Assembly (NCBI GenBank): GCA_041191405.1
Contig: JBEEOW010000002.1
Coordinates: 124,001-188,000 of the forward strand
Length of the DNA stretch: 64,000 nucleotides
From: JBEEOW01 sp041191405
GTDB lineage: Bacteria > Bacteroidota > Bacteroidia > Cytophagales > UBA9547
Direction: 5' to 3'
Shown here: one piece after another, positions 8,370-17,839 of the stretch
Position numbering within the stretch: the first letter of the stretch is position 1
Layout of the letters: the number at the start of each line of letters is the position of its first letter
The notes under the pieces: generated by a model
Told to the model about the DNA's origin: nothing
Database searches by the model: none
Seen by the model: only the letters and a program-made list of their open reading frames with translations
Translations under genes and position numbers: made by a program

Positions 8370-9767
8370 CTATAACAAAGTTCTTACATCGGTAACTTTA
8401 CCGGTAACAGCAGCTGCTGCCGCAGTTAATGGACTAGCTAAGAATGTACGAGAATTTGGTCCTTGACGACCTTCAAAGTTTCTATTTGATGTAGAAACAC
8501 AATATTTTCCAGCTGGCACTTTATCTTCGTTCATACCTAAACATGCAGAACAACCTGGCTCTCTAATTTCGATACCAGCTGCTGCGTATATTTCGTATAA
8601 ACCTTCTTCTTTAGCTTGTTTTTCAACTTGTTTTGAACCTGGCACTACCCAAACTTCTACTCCATCAGCTTTTTTCTTACCTTTTAAGAAATCAGCAACT
8701 AAACGTAAATCTTCAATACGTGAATTGGTACAACTACCAATAAACACATAATCAATTGATTTACCAAGTAACTGTTTACCGCCCTCAACATCCATATAGT
8801 CAAGCGCTTTTTGATAAGATAATTGCTCTGTTGCAGGAACAGTTTCAGTAGCTGGAATTACTTGAGTTACACCAATTCCCATTCCTGGGTTTGTACCGTA
8901 AGTAATCATTGGTTCAATATCTTCAGCATTGTAAACATGCACTGCATCAAAAACTGCATCTTCATCAGAGTACAATTTTTTCCATTCAGCTAATGCTTTG
9001 TCCCAAGCTTCACCTTTAGGAGCAAATTCACGGCCTTTTACATATTCAAATGTAGTTTCGTCAGGTGCTATAATACCACAACGTGCACCCATTTCAATAC
9101 TCATATTACAAATTGTCATACGAGCTTCCATACTTAACGAACGAATTGCAGAACCTGCAAACTCTACTGCATAGCCTGTTCCACCAGCAGCTGTTAATTT
9201 AGAAATAATGTAAAGTACAATATCTTTTGATGTAACACCCTTACCAAGTGTACCATTAATTTCAATTTTCATACGCTTAGCTTTGTATTGCAGTAAGCAT
9301 TGCGTAGCCATCACTGATTCAACTTCAGAAGTACCAATTCCGAAGGCAATACAACCAAATGCACCATGTGTAGATGTGTGACTATCTCCACAAACTATTG
9401 TTTGTCCGGGTAAAGTAATACCTAATTCAGGACCAACAACGTGTACAATTCCTTGAAATTTATGACCTAAACCATATAATTCAACACCAAATTCAGATGT
9501 ATTTTTTGTTAACATTTCTACTTGATAACGTGACAATGCCTCTTTGATAGGCAAATGTTGGTCTTTAGTAGGAACATTATGATCAGCAGTAGCGTGGGTT
9601 TTGTTTGGACGAAAAACTGGGATACCTCTTTTTCTGAGCCCGTCAAAAGCCTGAGGACTAGTAACTTCGTGAATAAAATGAGTATTGATATACAACACCT
9701 CAGGATAACCTTCTTTAGAATAAACTACATGATTATCCCAAATTTTATCAAATAATGTTTTTCCCAC
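8370..9767 (-). CDS. leuC: 3-isopropylmalate dehydratase large subunit
   Basis: 465 aa, usual length. This aconitase-family [4Fe-4S] subunit has cluster ligands visible in VFIGSCTNSRIEDL and PGCSACLGMNEDK. Other family stretches are VPTKDQHLP, CGDSHTSTHGAFG and the C-terminal STSNRNFEGRQGP. It starts MGKTLFDKIWDNHVV. It is the first gene of the leu run; the 297-nt gap upstream separates it from a divergent acyltransferase gene and must contain its promoter. No leader peptide rich in Leu was noticed. Confidence 0.97.
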   Translation of the reverse strand: MGKTLFDKIWDNHVVYSKEGYPEVLYINTHFIHEVTSPQAFDGLRKRGIPVFRPNKTHATADHNVPTKDQHLPIKEALSRYQVEMLTKNTSEFGVELYGLGHKFQGIVHVVGPELGITLPGQTIVCGDSHTSTHGAFGCIAFGIGTSEVESVMATQCLLQYKAKRMKIEINGTLGKGVTSKDIVLYIISKLTAAGGTGYAVEFAGSAIRSLSMEARMTICNMSIEMGARCGIIAPDETTFEYVKGREFAPKGEAWDKALAEWKKLYSDEDAVFDAVHVYNAEDIEPMITYGTNPGMGIGVTQVIPATETVPATEQLSYQKALDYMDVEGGKQLLGKSIDYVFIGSCTNSRIEDLRLVADFLKGKKKADGVEVWVVPGSKQVEKQAKEEGLYEIYAAAGIEIREPGCSACLGMNEDKVPAGKYCVSTSNRNFEGRQGPNSRTFLASPLTAAAAAVTGKVTDVRTLL

Positions 9768-10064
9768 TTTTTATATTCGTTTAATGGTACAATAAAATTA
9801 TGCTAATATACTAGATTGCGAATTTACGTTCTATATTCGATAATGACAAATTGAAATATAATTTGTTAATCATTCAACGATTTTAAAAACCAAGTTACAA
9901 TTTGAATACTTTTAAATCAATAATTACTATTATAATTTGCATTTTTTGCAATTGACTTGATTTCAAAAACTGTTTTTAATAAAAATTAAAACTATTCTTT
10001 GTATCAAACAATTATTATTCACCGATTACATAAATTACTTTTGTGTTAATATAAATTAAACAAA
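9768..10064. other. Divergent intergenic region between leuC and the acyltransferase gene
   Basis: AT-rich, no ORF or RNA gene seen. It contains a small inverted repeat (ACAAATT, 7-nt spacer, AATTTGT; 9846-9866) that could be an operator, and the -7 box for the plus-strand gene at 10036-10043. No convincing promoter was found for leuC. Confidence 0.5.
10036..10043 (+). promoter_or_regulatory. -7 promoter box (TACTTTTG) of the acyltransferase-aminotransferase unit
   Basis: An exact TAnnTTTG match 21 nt upstream of the ATG at 10065. No clear -33 TTG at the right distance, so this is a half-supported promoter. Confidence 0.5.
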
Positions 10065-10607
10065 ATGAGCTTAATTGTTAAAATTGCTGACACTACTGAA
10101 GAATTAGAACAAGTGTATCAACTCAATTATCAAACTTTTGTAGAAGAAATTCCTCAACATAATTCAAATGATGACAAAAAACTTATTGATAAGTTTGATT
10201 CAATTAATAAGTATTTTATTGTAAAAGACCAAAATGAAGTAATAGGTATGATGGCAATTAATACTAAAAGACCTTTTTCTCTTGATTATAAAATTGAAAA
10301 TCTAGATTCATATTTACCACAATATACCAATCTTGTTGAAGTTCGACTGTTATCAATAAAGCCAAATAAACGACATAGTAAAGTATTTCTACTTCTTCTT
10401 CAAACAATTTATGAATATGGTTTGAAAAACAATATTGATATGGCTGTGATTTCTGGAACTGTAAGACAATTAAAACTTTATCATCATTTTGGCTTTATTG
10501 ATTTTTCACATCTAGTTGGAAATGAAAATGCACTATTTCAACCTATGTTCATTACATTTAAAAGTCTTGAAAAATATATACAACAGTTTAATTTTCAACA
10601 TACTTAA
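10065..10607 (+). CDS. GNAT / autoinducer-synthase-like N-acyltransferase
   Basis: 180 aa. The order of elements fits the GNAT fold as seen in FeeM-type N-acyl amino acid synthases and PEP-CTERM-associated acyltransferases: an N-terminal YQLNYQTFVEEIP segment, the central strand IVKDQNEVIGMMAIN, LVEVRLLSIKPNKRHSKVF (acyl-donor loop region) and a C-terminal strand with AVISGTVRQLKLYHHFGF. The transferred acyl group and acceptor are unknown. The stop is 3 nt before the ATG of the aminotransferase, so the two are almost certainly co-translated and likely act in one pathway. An ordinary acetyltransferase remains possible; a chemical role beyond acyl transfer is inference. Confidence 0.7.
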   Translation: MSLIVKIADTTEELEQVYQLNYQTFVEEIPQHNSNDDKKLIDKFDSINKYFIVKDQNEVIGMMAINTKRPFSLDYKIENLDSYLPQYTNLVEVRLLSIKPNKRHSKVFLLLLQTIYEYGLKNNIDMAVISGTVRQLKLYHHFGFIDFSHLVGNENALFQPMFITFKSLEKYIQQFNFQHT

Positions 10608-10610
10608 GCT

Positions 10611-11639
10611 ATGGAAATAAACTTATTACCAGGACCTGTAAATATCCCTAATTCAGTAAAAAATTGTATGTTAAATCATCCATTTTCTCATAGAAATTCT
10701 GAATTTACATTGCTTTACGATGAAATCAAAAAACATTTATTGACGCTAAAAATGAATCACTTACAAATAATACATGGAAGTGGTACTTTGGCAAATGATA
10801 TTGTAGCTCAACAATTATTGGGGATTCAAAAAAAAGGATTAATTATAAATAATGGAGAGTTTGGCAAACGATTAGTAAAGCAAGCCCAAACCGCTGGATT
10901 AATTTTTTTTGAACTACAAATTAATGAAAATGAAAACTTTAATATAGATAGTTTAGAAAAATCAATCAAACATGAAAAATTTGCTTGGATATGGTTTGTT
11001 CATAGTGAAACTAGTACTGGACAAATAAATCCTTTGCGTGAAATAATAACACTTTGTAAAACACATAATATATTAGTAGCTGTTGATGCAATTAGTAGTA
11101 TTGGAAATTTTGAAACAGATTTTGAAAATGTTGATTTTGTAACTTGTACAAGCGGAAAAGGATTAAGTTCTTTTCCTGGATTAAGTATTGTTTTTTTCAA
11201 TTTCATTGTTAACAAAAATGTAAAAGTGCATTACCTAAATTTAAACTATCATGAAGAACAAAATAACATTCCATTTACATTGAGTTCGAATCAATTAGAT
11301 GCATTATTTGAAGGAATAAAATTCAGCTTAAATAAAACTCATTTTGGAAATATTCAAAAAATTCACAATGAAATAAAAAAGTGGAAATTTGACAATTTTG
11401 AACTATTAAATTATGAAAAACACAATCCTGCTGTTCATTCATTTAGAGTAAAAAATCATTTGGACTCATTTGAAATAGGTAATACACTTTCAAATGACAA
11501 CATTCAGGTTAACTACAGAACCAGGTATTTAATTGAAAACAATGTATTTCAGTTATGTTTTATGGGTAATGTAAATAAGATTAACTTAGAAAGAGTATAT
11601 CAAAAACTGAACGAAATTGATAAACAAAACTTTAAATAA
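10611..11639 (+). CDS. Class V PLP-dependent aminotransferase (AGT/PhnW-like)
   Basis: 342 aa. The class V pattern is clear: LLPGPVNIP at the N-terminus, GSGTLANDIV (phosphate/PLP loop), HSETSTGQINPL (about 131-142), the PLP-N1 Asp in VAVDAISSIGNF (about D159), the Schiff-base Lys in TCTSGKGLSSFPG (about K183) and a C-terminal YRTRYL Arg for the substrate carboxylate. Closest functional types are alanine-glyoxylate, serine-pyruvate and 2-aminoethylphosphonate transaminases; the sequence does not decide. It is coupled to the acyltransferase upstream and followed by a strong terminator, so the pair is a closed operon. A plausible scheme is amine formation by this enzyme followed by N-acylation, which is inference. 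Confidence 0.85.
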   Translation: MEINLLPGPVNIPNSVKNCMLNHPFSHRNSEFTLLYDEIKKHLLTLKMNHLQIIHGSGTLANDIVAQQLLGIQKKGLIINNGEFGKRLVKQAQTAGLIFFELQINENENFNIDSLEKSIKHEKFAWIWFVHSETSTGQINPLREIITLCKTHNILVAVDAISSIGNFETDFENVDFVTCTSGKGLSSFPGLSIVFFNFIVNKNVKVHYLNLNYHEEQNNIPFTLSSNQLDALFEGIKFSLNKTHFGNIQKIHNEIKKWKFDNFELLNYEKHNPAVHSFRVKNHLDSFEIGNTLSNDNIQVNYRTRYLIENNVFQLCFMGNVNKINLERVYQKLNEIDKQNFK

Positions 11640-11646
11640 CTATAAC

Positions 11647-11679
11647 AAAAATGGCTACCTATTTCTAAGTAGCCATTTT
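11647..11679. terminator. Terminator hairpin of the aminotransferase operon
   Basis: A-tract, arms ATGGCTAC / GTAGCCAT with a 10-nt loop, then T-tract, 8 nt after the stop at 11639. The same stem sequence recurs at 44360-44390. Confidence 0.85.
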
Positions 11680-11710
11680 AATTTGTATTAAGATTTAAAA
11701 CCTAATCAGG

Positions 11711-11759
11711 AAATCTTAAGTCTTACGACTTTCATCTTAAGTCTTTCGTCTTAAATCTA
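11711..11759. repeat. Heptamer repeat array overlapping the pyruvate carboxylase stop codon
   Basis: Seven consecutive 7-nt units with consensus AAGTCTT (variants AAATCTT, TCGTCTT, ACGACTT) fill 11711-11759. The last unit includes the complement of the pyc stop codon (11757-11759). On the sense strand of pyc the unit reads AAGACTT. Confidence 0.88.
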
Positions 11760-14700
11760 TTCTTTAATATATTCAAGCTCAATAACTAAATCATCTTGCT
11801 CAACTAATTCACCTTCTTTTAGCTCAATTTTCTTGATTTTAGCTGGAGCTGAAGCAGTGATATTAGTTTCCATTTTCATAGCTTCAATAATGAATAATGG
11901 TGTATTTTCTTTCACTGTTTGGCCAACTTTAACCATAACTTTAGCTAATTTACCTTGTAATGGTGAACCAATTTCGTTTTCCTTCTCAGCTTTACGGTGC
12001 AATGCTTTAGTTGAAGTGTAAGAGTGATCTTTCACCTGTACTCGTCTTGTTTGACCATTTAATTCAAACGAAACTGTACGCATACCATTTTCATCTGGAG
12101 GGAAACTGAATAGCATTTTCACTATCACGTTTTTACCTTTTGAAATCGGCACCATAATTTCCTCGTAGGTTTTCATTCCATAATAGAATGCAGGTGTTGG
12201 AATGTTAGAAACATCACCATATACAACTCTATGTTGGTAGAAGCCTTCGAAAACTTTAGGATACATTTTGTATGATAAGAAATCTAAGAAACTACATTCT
12301 TTACCAAATTTCTTTTGGAATGCAGCAAATTCTTTATCAAAATCAATTGGTTCCATGTGCTCATTTGGACGCTCAGTATAAGCAACTTCGTCTTTCAAAA
12401 TCACTTTTTGTAATTTTGCAGGGAAACCACCATGAGGCTGACCTAAATCTCCTTTGAAGAAACTAATTACAGAATCAGGGAATGATATAGTATTTCCTTT
12501 TTCTAATAAATCTTCTGGAGTAAAGCCGTTGGTAGTCATAAATAATGCTAAATCTCCAACAACTTTTGAACTTGGTGTTACTTTTACAATATCACCAAAT
12601 AATTTATTTACTAAAGCATAGTTTTTCTTCACTTCCAAGAATCTATCTTGTAAGCCAAGTCCCTGTGCTTGTTGCATCAAGTTAGTGTATTGACCACCTG
12701 GAATTTCGTGCTCATAAACCTCAGCAGTACCTGCTTTTAAGCCTGACTCAAATGGATAGTAGTACTCACGTACAACTTCCCAATAATCCGACATACGGTT
12801 TAATTTTTCTAAATCCATTTTATTTTCACGAGGGTGACCTTCCATAGCTGCAACCAATGAGTTGAAGTTTGGTTGTGAAGTTAACCCTGACATAGACGCA
12901 ATAGCTACATCGATAATATCTACACCTGCATCAATTGCTTTGATATAAGATGCAGATTGAATTGATGATGAATCGTGTGTATGTAAGTGAATTGGTAAAT
13001 CAACTGCTTTTTTAAGTTCAGATACTAATTGTTCAGCTGCATAAGGTTTTAACAAACCTGCCATATCTTTAATAGCAAGCATGTGCACTCCTTCATCTTC
13101 AAGTTGACGAGCTAAATCTAAGTAATACTGTAAGTTATATTTTTGATTATTTGGATTAAGAATATCATTTGTATAACAAATAACACCTTCGGCCAAACCA
13201 CCAGTACGTTCTTTAACAGCTCGGATACTAGTTTTCATACCTTCCATCCAGTTTAATGAATCGAAAATACGGAAGATATCAATACCATTTTCCCATGATT
13301 TTTCAATGAATGCTTCCACTAAATTATCTGGGTATGCTTTATAACCAATCGCATTTGCTCCACGAATTAACATTTGGAACAAGATATTTGGAACAGCTTT
13401 TCTTAATAACTGTAATCTTGTCCATGGGTCTTCGTGTAAAAATCTCATTGAAACATCAAAAGTTGCACCACCCCACATTTCTAACGAGAAAATATTTGGG
13501 TGATTTTTAGCAACTGCTTCCGCAACTTTAAGCATATCAGTAGTACGCATACGAGTTGCTAATAAGCACTGATGTGCATCACGGAAAGTTGTATCAGTAT
13601 ATTGAATTTCTTTAGTTTCTTTTAACCATTTTACAAAACCTTCTCTTCCAAGTTGATTTAATTTATCTTTTGTACCTTCTTGATAAGGAGCATAATGGTC
13701 AAAATCAGGCACTACTGGTTTGCCAAACGTACGATTTGGGTCAGGATTTTTAACATCATGATGACCATTCGTAATTACATCTGCCAAATACAATAGTGTT
13801 TTTGTACCTCTATCTTGACGACGAGGAATTTTTAATAATTCTGGGTTATCTTCAATGAATTTAACTGTAACTTCACCTTTTTGGAACTGAGGATGACGAA
13901 TTACGTTTTCAAGGAAACCAATATTAGTTTTTACACCTCTAATTCTATACTCTGTAAGTGTACGATACATTCTATCGCAAGCACCTTTTAAAGTACGACC
14001 AGAAGCAGTAATTTTCACTAAAAGTGAATCAAAATATGGTGAAATTTTTACACCAGGATAAGTACTACCTTCATCTAAACGAATTCCGTAACCACCTGCA
14101 TTTCTGTATGCTATAATAGTTCCGTAATCCGGTTTGAAACCATTTGTAGGGTCTTCTGTAGTTACACGGCACTGAATTGCAAAGCCATTAACTTTTACAT
14201 CTTCTTGTTTTGTGATGTAAATACATGGGTCAGATAATTTATGTCCTTTTGCAATTAAAATTTGCGAACGAACAATATCAATACCTGTAATTTGCTCAGT
14301 AATAGTATGCTCAACTTGTACACGTGGGTTTACCTCAATAAAGAAAATGTTTTCATCTTTATCAACCAAAAACTCAACTGTACCAGCACAACTATAATCA
14401 ACAGCTTTACAAATATCTAAAGCATATTTGTAAATTTTATCTTTTGTTTCTTGTGATAAAGTTGGACAAGGAGCAACCTCTACTACTTTTTGGAAACGAC
14501 GTTGTACCGAACAATCACGTTCGTACAAGTGAACTATGTTTCCATAATTATCTCCAAGAATTTGAATTTCAATATGTTTTGGACTAGCAATAAATTTCTC
14601 TAAGAAAACAGTATCATCTCCGAAAGCTTTGCCAGCTTCACTTTTTGCTTCAAAATAGTTTTTTTCTAATTCTGTTTCATTTAAGCAAACACGCATACCA

Positions 14701-15218
14701 CGTCCACCACCACCAGCAGCAGCCTTAATCATTACAGGATAACCTATAAAATTAGCTTCTTGCTTAGCAATTTCAACTGTTGTTAATGGCTCTCTTGAAT
14801 CAAGAATTAATGGTAATCCAGCCTTTAAAGCAATTAATTTAGCTTGAACCTTATCACCTAAAGCATCCATAGCCTCGGCAGTAGGTCCGATAAAAATAAT
14901 ACCCTCTTCTCTACAACGACGAACAAAATGAACGTTTTCAGACAATAAACCATAACCTGGGTGAATTGCATCAACATCATTTTCTTTAGCAACCTTAATT
15001 ATAGCCTCAATATCCAGATATGGCTTTAAAGATTCTCCATCTTTACCAATCATGTAGGCTTCATCAGCCTTATAACGGTGAAGCGAATAACGATCTTCGT
15101 CGCTATACATAGCCACTGTACGAAGCTTAAGCTCCGAAGCAGCTCTAAGAATTCTTATAGCAATTTCTCCCCTGTTGGCAACTAAAATTTTGTCAAGTTT
15201 TTTGAGAGTGTTTTCCAT
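11757..15218 (-). CDS. pyc: Pyruvate carboxylase
   Basis: 1153 aa, full-length single-chain enzyme. The domain order is canonical: biotin carboxylase (about 1-460; KILVANRGEIAIRILRA, ATP loop GGGGRGMRV), carboxyltransferase/HMGL-like (about 535-800; RDAHQCLLATRMRT, EMWGGATFDVSMRFL), PC-conserved domain, and the C-terminal biotinyl domain with EAMKMETN (biotin Lys about 1115). It makes oxaloacetate from pyruvate, bicarbonate and ATP, the anaplerotic feed of the TCA cycle and gluconeogenesis. Its stop codon lies in a heptamer repeat. A 348-nt gap upstream separates it from the next gene, so it probably has its own promoter. Confidence 0.97.
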   Translation of the reverse strand: MENTLKKLDKILVANRGEIAIRILRAASELKLRTVAMYSDEDRYSLHRYKADEAYMIGKDGESLKPYLDIEAIIKVAKENDVDAIHPGYGLLSENVHFVRRCREEGIIFIGPTAEAMDALGDKVQAKLIALKAGLPLILDSREPLTTVEIAKQEANFIGYPVMIKAAAGGGGRGMRVCLNETELEKNYFEAKSEAGKAFGDDTVFLEKFIASPKHIEIQILGDNYGNIVHLYERDCSVQRRFQKVVEVAPCPTLSQETKDKIYKYALDICKAVDYSCAGTVEFLVDKDENIFFIEVNPRVQVEHTITEQITGIDIVRSQILIAKGHKLSDPCIYITKQEDVKVNGFAIQCRVTTEDPTNGFKPDYGTIIAYRNAGGYGIRLDEGSTYPGVKISPYFDSLLVKITASGRTLKGACDRMYRTLTEYRIRGVKTNIGFLENVIRHPQFQKGEVTVKFIEDNPELLKIPRRQDRGTKTLLYLADVITNGHHDVKNPDPNRTFGKPVVPDFDHYAPYQEGTKDKLNQLGREGFVKWLKETKEIQYTDTTFRDAHQCLLATRMRTTDMLKVAEAVAKNHPNIFSLEMWGGATFDVSMRFLHEDPWTRLQLLRKAVPNILFQMLIRGANAIGYKAYPDNLVEAFIEKSWENGIDIFRIFDSLNWMEGMKTSIRAVKERTGGLAEGVICYTNDILNPNNQKYNLQYYLDLARQLEDEGVHMLAIKDMAGLLKPYAAEQLVSELKKAVDLPIHLHTHDSSSIQSASYIKAIDAGVDIIDVAIASMSGLTSQPNFNSLVAAMEGHPRENKMDLEKLNRMSDYWEVVREYYYPFESGLKAGTAEVYEHEIPGGQYTNLMQQAQGLGLQDRFLEVKKNYALVNKLFGDIVKVTPSSKVVGDLALFMTTNGFTPEDLLEKGNTISFPDSVISFFKGDLGQPHGGFPAKLQKVILKDEVAYTERPNEHMEPIDFDKEFAAFQKKFGKECSFLDFLSYKMYPKVFEGFYQHRVVYGDVSNIPTPAFYYGMKTYEEIMVPISKGKNVIVKMLFSFPPDENGMRTVSFELNGQTRRVQVKDHSYTSTKALHRKAEKENEIGSPLQGKLAKVMVKVGQTVKENTPLFIIEAMKMETNITASAPAKIKKIELKEGELVEQDDLVIELEYIKE

Positions 15219-15566
15219 TATCTGAATATGGTATATCTAAGGTGGCTTATTAATTAAACTATTTAATAAATACTCCGAAACGTTAGTTTGGAATACAATC
15301 TCGTAAATCTAGTTGTTTTTATGGAAAAATGAAATAAAACACATAGGAATCCTTAAAAAAATAGAGAATTTAATAAGGTTTTAATGATTTTTTTTTAAGT
15401 TTTTAATGTAAAATGAATTTTGTGTAATTTTCAAAAACAATATTTCAACTTTTAAGTTAGATTAAATTCGATTCATTTTGATGGAAAAAAATAGAAAAAC
15501 AAAATTATCAAAAATTGTAACTCTTTAAGTAGATTATCATAAAAACCATCATCGGAGAATGTAAAT
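15219..15566. other. Intergenic region upstream of pyruvate carboxylase
   Basis: Very AT-rich, 348 nt, no ORF, RNA gene or strong inverted repeat seen. A minus-strand TAATTTTG box (15507-15500) fits the -7 consensus but lies about 280 nt from the pyc start, so it is weak evidence. Confidence 0.45.
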
Positions 15567-16505
15567 CTACTTTTCATTTTTAGAAAACAACTTATCATCC
15601 ACAATTGCACCTTCTTTCAAAGCATATCTAATATTTACTAAACTACCAATTTGATAGATATCAATTAAGTAATTAATTAAAATACAAGCAACTACAATCA
15701 TATCCACTCTCAAGGGTATCATGCCTGGCAAAGCCAATCTTTCTGTTCTATTAAGATAACGTAGTTGTTGATGTAATTTTTTAAAATCAGAAATATCAAT
15801 TTGAAAAGCTGCAGCATTTGTAAGTGGCAATCCATATTGTGCATAAACCATTTCAAGTATTGTATCATAAGCTCCTGATGCTCCAACCATTATCGTTGGC
15901 TTATGTTGATTAACTGCTAATTGTAATGGTTGTAATTTATCAGTTAAATAGTCAATCAATTTCTGAGTATCTTCAATTGAAATTGGGTCAGATTTTTGAA
16001 ATAATTCAAGCATTCGTAAGCCACCTATTTCAAAGCTTTGTTTAAAATGAATTGTTGTTTCATTACAAATTACAAACTCCACACTTCCACCTCCAATATC
16101 AACTATTAATGCATTGTTATTTAATGGAGTATAAGCTAACATTACTCCTTTATGAATTAATAAAGCTTCTTTTTCTCCATCAATAATTTGAATTTTTATT
16201 CCTGATTCTTTGTAAAGAATTTCAGCAACTTCCAATCCGTTATTAGCACATCTAAATGCTGAAGTAGCTATTGCAACTACATCATTCACAGCATATTGCT
16301 CAATAATTTGTTTGTATTCTTTAAAAGTAACAATAGCTCTTTGAATTGCTTCATCAGTTATAAAACCTTGATTTATACCTCCAGCACCAATTTTTACTGC
16401 TCGTTTTTCATCAACTAAAATGGATTGAATTTGACAATTTTCTACTTCTGCAATTAACAAATGAAAGGTATTTGTTCCTAAATCTAAAGTTGCTCTACGT
16501 TCCAT
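15567..16505 (-). CDS. Ppx/GppA family phosphatase
   Basis: 312 aa. It belongs to the actin-like ATPase fold: N-terminal LDLGTNTFHLLIAEV (phosphate 1 loop), ATSAFRCANNG, GEKEALLIHKGV, ALIVDIGGGSVEFVI (phosphate 2 loop) and a late MVGASGAYDTI. Family members hydrolyse polyphosphate or pppGpp; at about 310 residues it is the short form lacking the C-terminal HD-like domain. It is the last gene of a tightly packed run (DUF2851, membrane protein, this gene): only 2 nt separate its ATG from the preceding stop. Confidence 0.9.
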   Translation of the reverse strand: MERRATLDLGTNTFHLLIAEVENCQIQSILVDEKRAVKIGAGGINQGFITDEAIQRAIVTFKEYKQIIEQYAVNDVVAIATSAFRCANNGLEVAEILYKESGIKIQIIDGEKEALLIHKGVMLAYTPLNNNALIVDIGGGSVEFVICNETTIHFKQSFEIGGLRMLELFQKSDPISIEDTQKLIDYLTDKLQPLQLAVNQHKPTIMVGASGAYDTILEMVYAQYGLPLTNAAAFQIDISDFKKLHQQLRYLNRTERLALPGMIPLRVDMIVVACILINYLIDIYQIGSLVNIRYALKEGAIVDDKLFSKNEK

Positions 16506-16507
16506 AA

Positions 16508-17839
16508 TTATTTATCAAACCAATATGAAATGAATGGATAGTGTTTGTACTTCTCTAAAAATGAAAAACTAAAATTGATATTCGCTCCACAAAGCAACAA
16601 ATACACCATAATAGGCTGATAAGCAATTTTGTATCTAGCTAAAGTACCTAAATTTGGCGTTGTAAAAGGAAGTAAAACTGCTAATAAAACTATAAATAAA
16701 ATTGAAATGAGTAACAGACCAGTAACTTGTATTTTCTTCAAGATGAGCCTATTAATCGACATCAAAAACAATATCAACATGGTAAAATTTCCAAAGCCAA
16801 CTATGTAATAAAATATATTATTTCCTTCGGGTAATAACGGTCTGAACAAACCTGCAAACAATGATTTTGGTAAATTCAGAAGTAATGAATATGCATTGCC
16901 AACTAAGTGTTTAAAGAATATAATTCCTTGTCCGTCGATATTACCACCACTCGCAGCCTCAAAACAAAAGGAGTAATTTATATTATGATTTTTTACCATA
17001 ACCGATAAAACTTTATCGATATTTAAATTTGGATGTATATATTTCAATGCTGGAATTGAAATTATAAATACCAACAATAAACTCAATAATACCCAAACTG
17101 ATATGTTATATTTTTTGAGTATTACCCAAGCAATTGCCAAAATTAAAACAGGTATTAATATCACAAAATAATAATATTTAAGCATCAATAAACTGTAAGC
17201 ACTAATAATCAATAGAATAATTTGCCACCAATTGGGTAAAGATAATTTGCGATAATTTTCTAAAAAAACATACCAAATCAATGCTATTGCACTCATAGTT
17301 AAGGATTCACGCATTAAACCTGAACTCCAAAAAACAATGGATGGAAAAAATAAAAATGCTACACTTGCTTGCATTTTTGTTGAAGGAAATAATTTAATTA
17401 AACTATTAGCTACCAACCACATAGTAAATCCAGAACAGAATGATAAATAGGTGCAAGTAAGCCAATAATTACTTCCGCATAGCCAATGAATAGGCACTAA
17501 TATCTTTAAAAAAAAGAATATTCCAGGGAAACGATAATAATAAGTTGCCACTCTTGGAATTAAGTCATAATCTAGAAAATAGTAGCATTTAATGGCTTTT
17601 ACCAAACCATACTGATGCACAAAACCAATCAATTTTTGTGTATCATCAACATAACCCAAGGTATCGCCATAACCATAAAAATATTTATACAATACTCCCA
17701 ATGAAATACCAGCCAGTATTTTCAAACCAACCGATGGTAATAATATTTTACCTAATGGTTGAGAGACATACTTTTTGTGTAAAAATAGTAATAACCAGAA
17801 AATGAATACAATATGAACCAAGTACAGTGCTACTTGCAT
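16508..17839 (-). CDS. Polytopic membrane protein of unknown function
   Basis: 443 aa, mostly hydrophobic, with roughly ten to twelve membrane segments judged by eye. Notable stretches: an N-terminal membrane segment VALYLVHIVFIFWLLLF, FFPSIVFWSSGLMRESLTM between helices, and a long loop GGNIDGQGIIFFKH. The topology resembles GT-C-type glycosyltransferases and O-antigen polymerase-like proteins, and the SGLMRES motif is reminiscent of a conserved Bacteroidota membrane family, but no catalytic motif can be assigned. Its ATG overlaps the DUF2851 stop by one base (TAATG), indicating translational coupling. Confidence 0.8.
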   Translation of the reverse strand: MQVALYLVHIVFIFWLLLFLHKKYVSQPLGKILLPSVGLKILAGISLGVLYKYFYGYGDTLGYVDDTQKLIGFVHQYGLVKAIKCYYFLDYDLIPRVATYYYRFPGIFFFLKILVPIHWLCGSNYWLTCTYLSFCSGFTMWLVANSLIKLFPSTKMQASVAFLFFPSIVFWSSGLMRESLTMSAIALIWYVFLENYRKLSLPNWWQIILLIISAYSLLMLKYYYFVILIPVLILAIAWVILKKYNISVWVLLSLLLVFIISIPALKYIHPNLNIDKVLSVMVKNHNINYSFCFEAASGGNIDGQGIIFFKHLVGNAYSLLLNLPKSLFAGLFRPLLPEGNNIFYYIVGFGNFTMLILFLMSINRLILKKIQVTGLLLISILFIVLLAVLLPFTTPNLGTLARYKIAYQPIMVYLLLCGANINFSFSFLEKYKHYPFISYWFDK

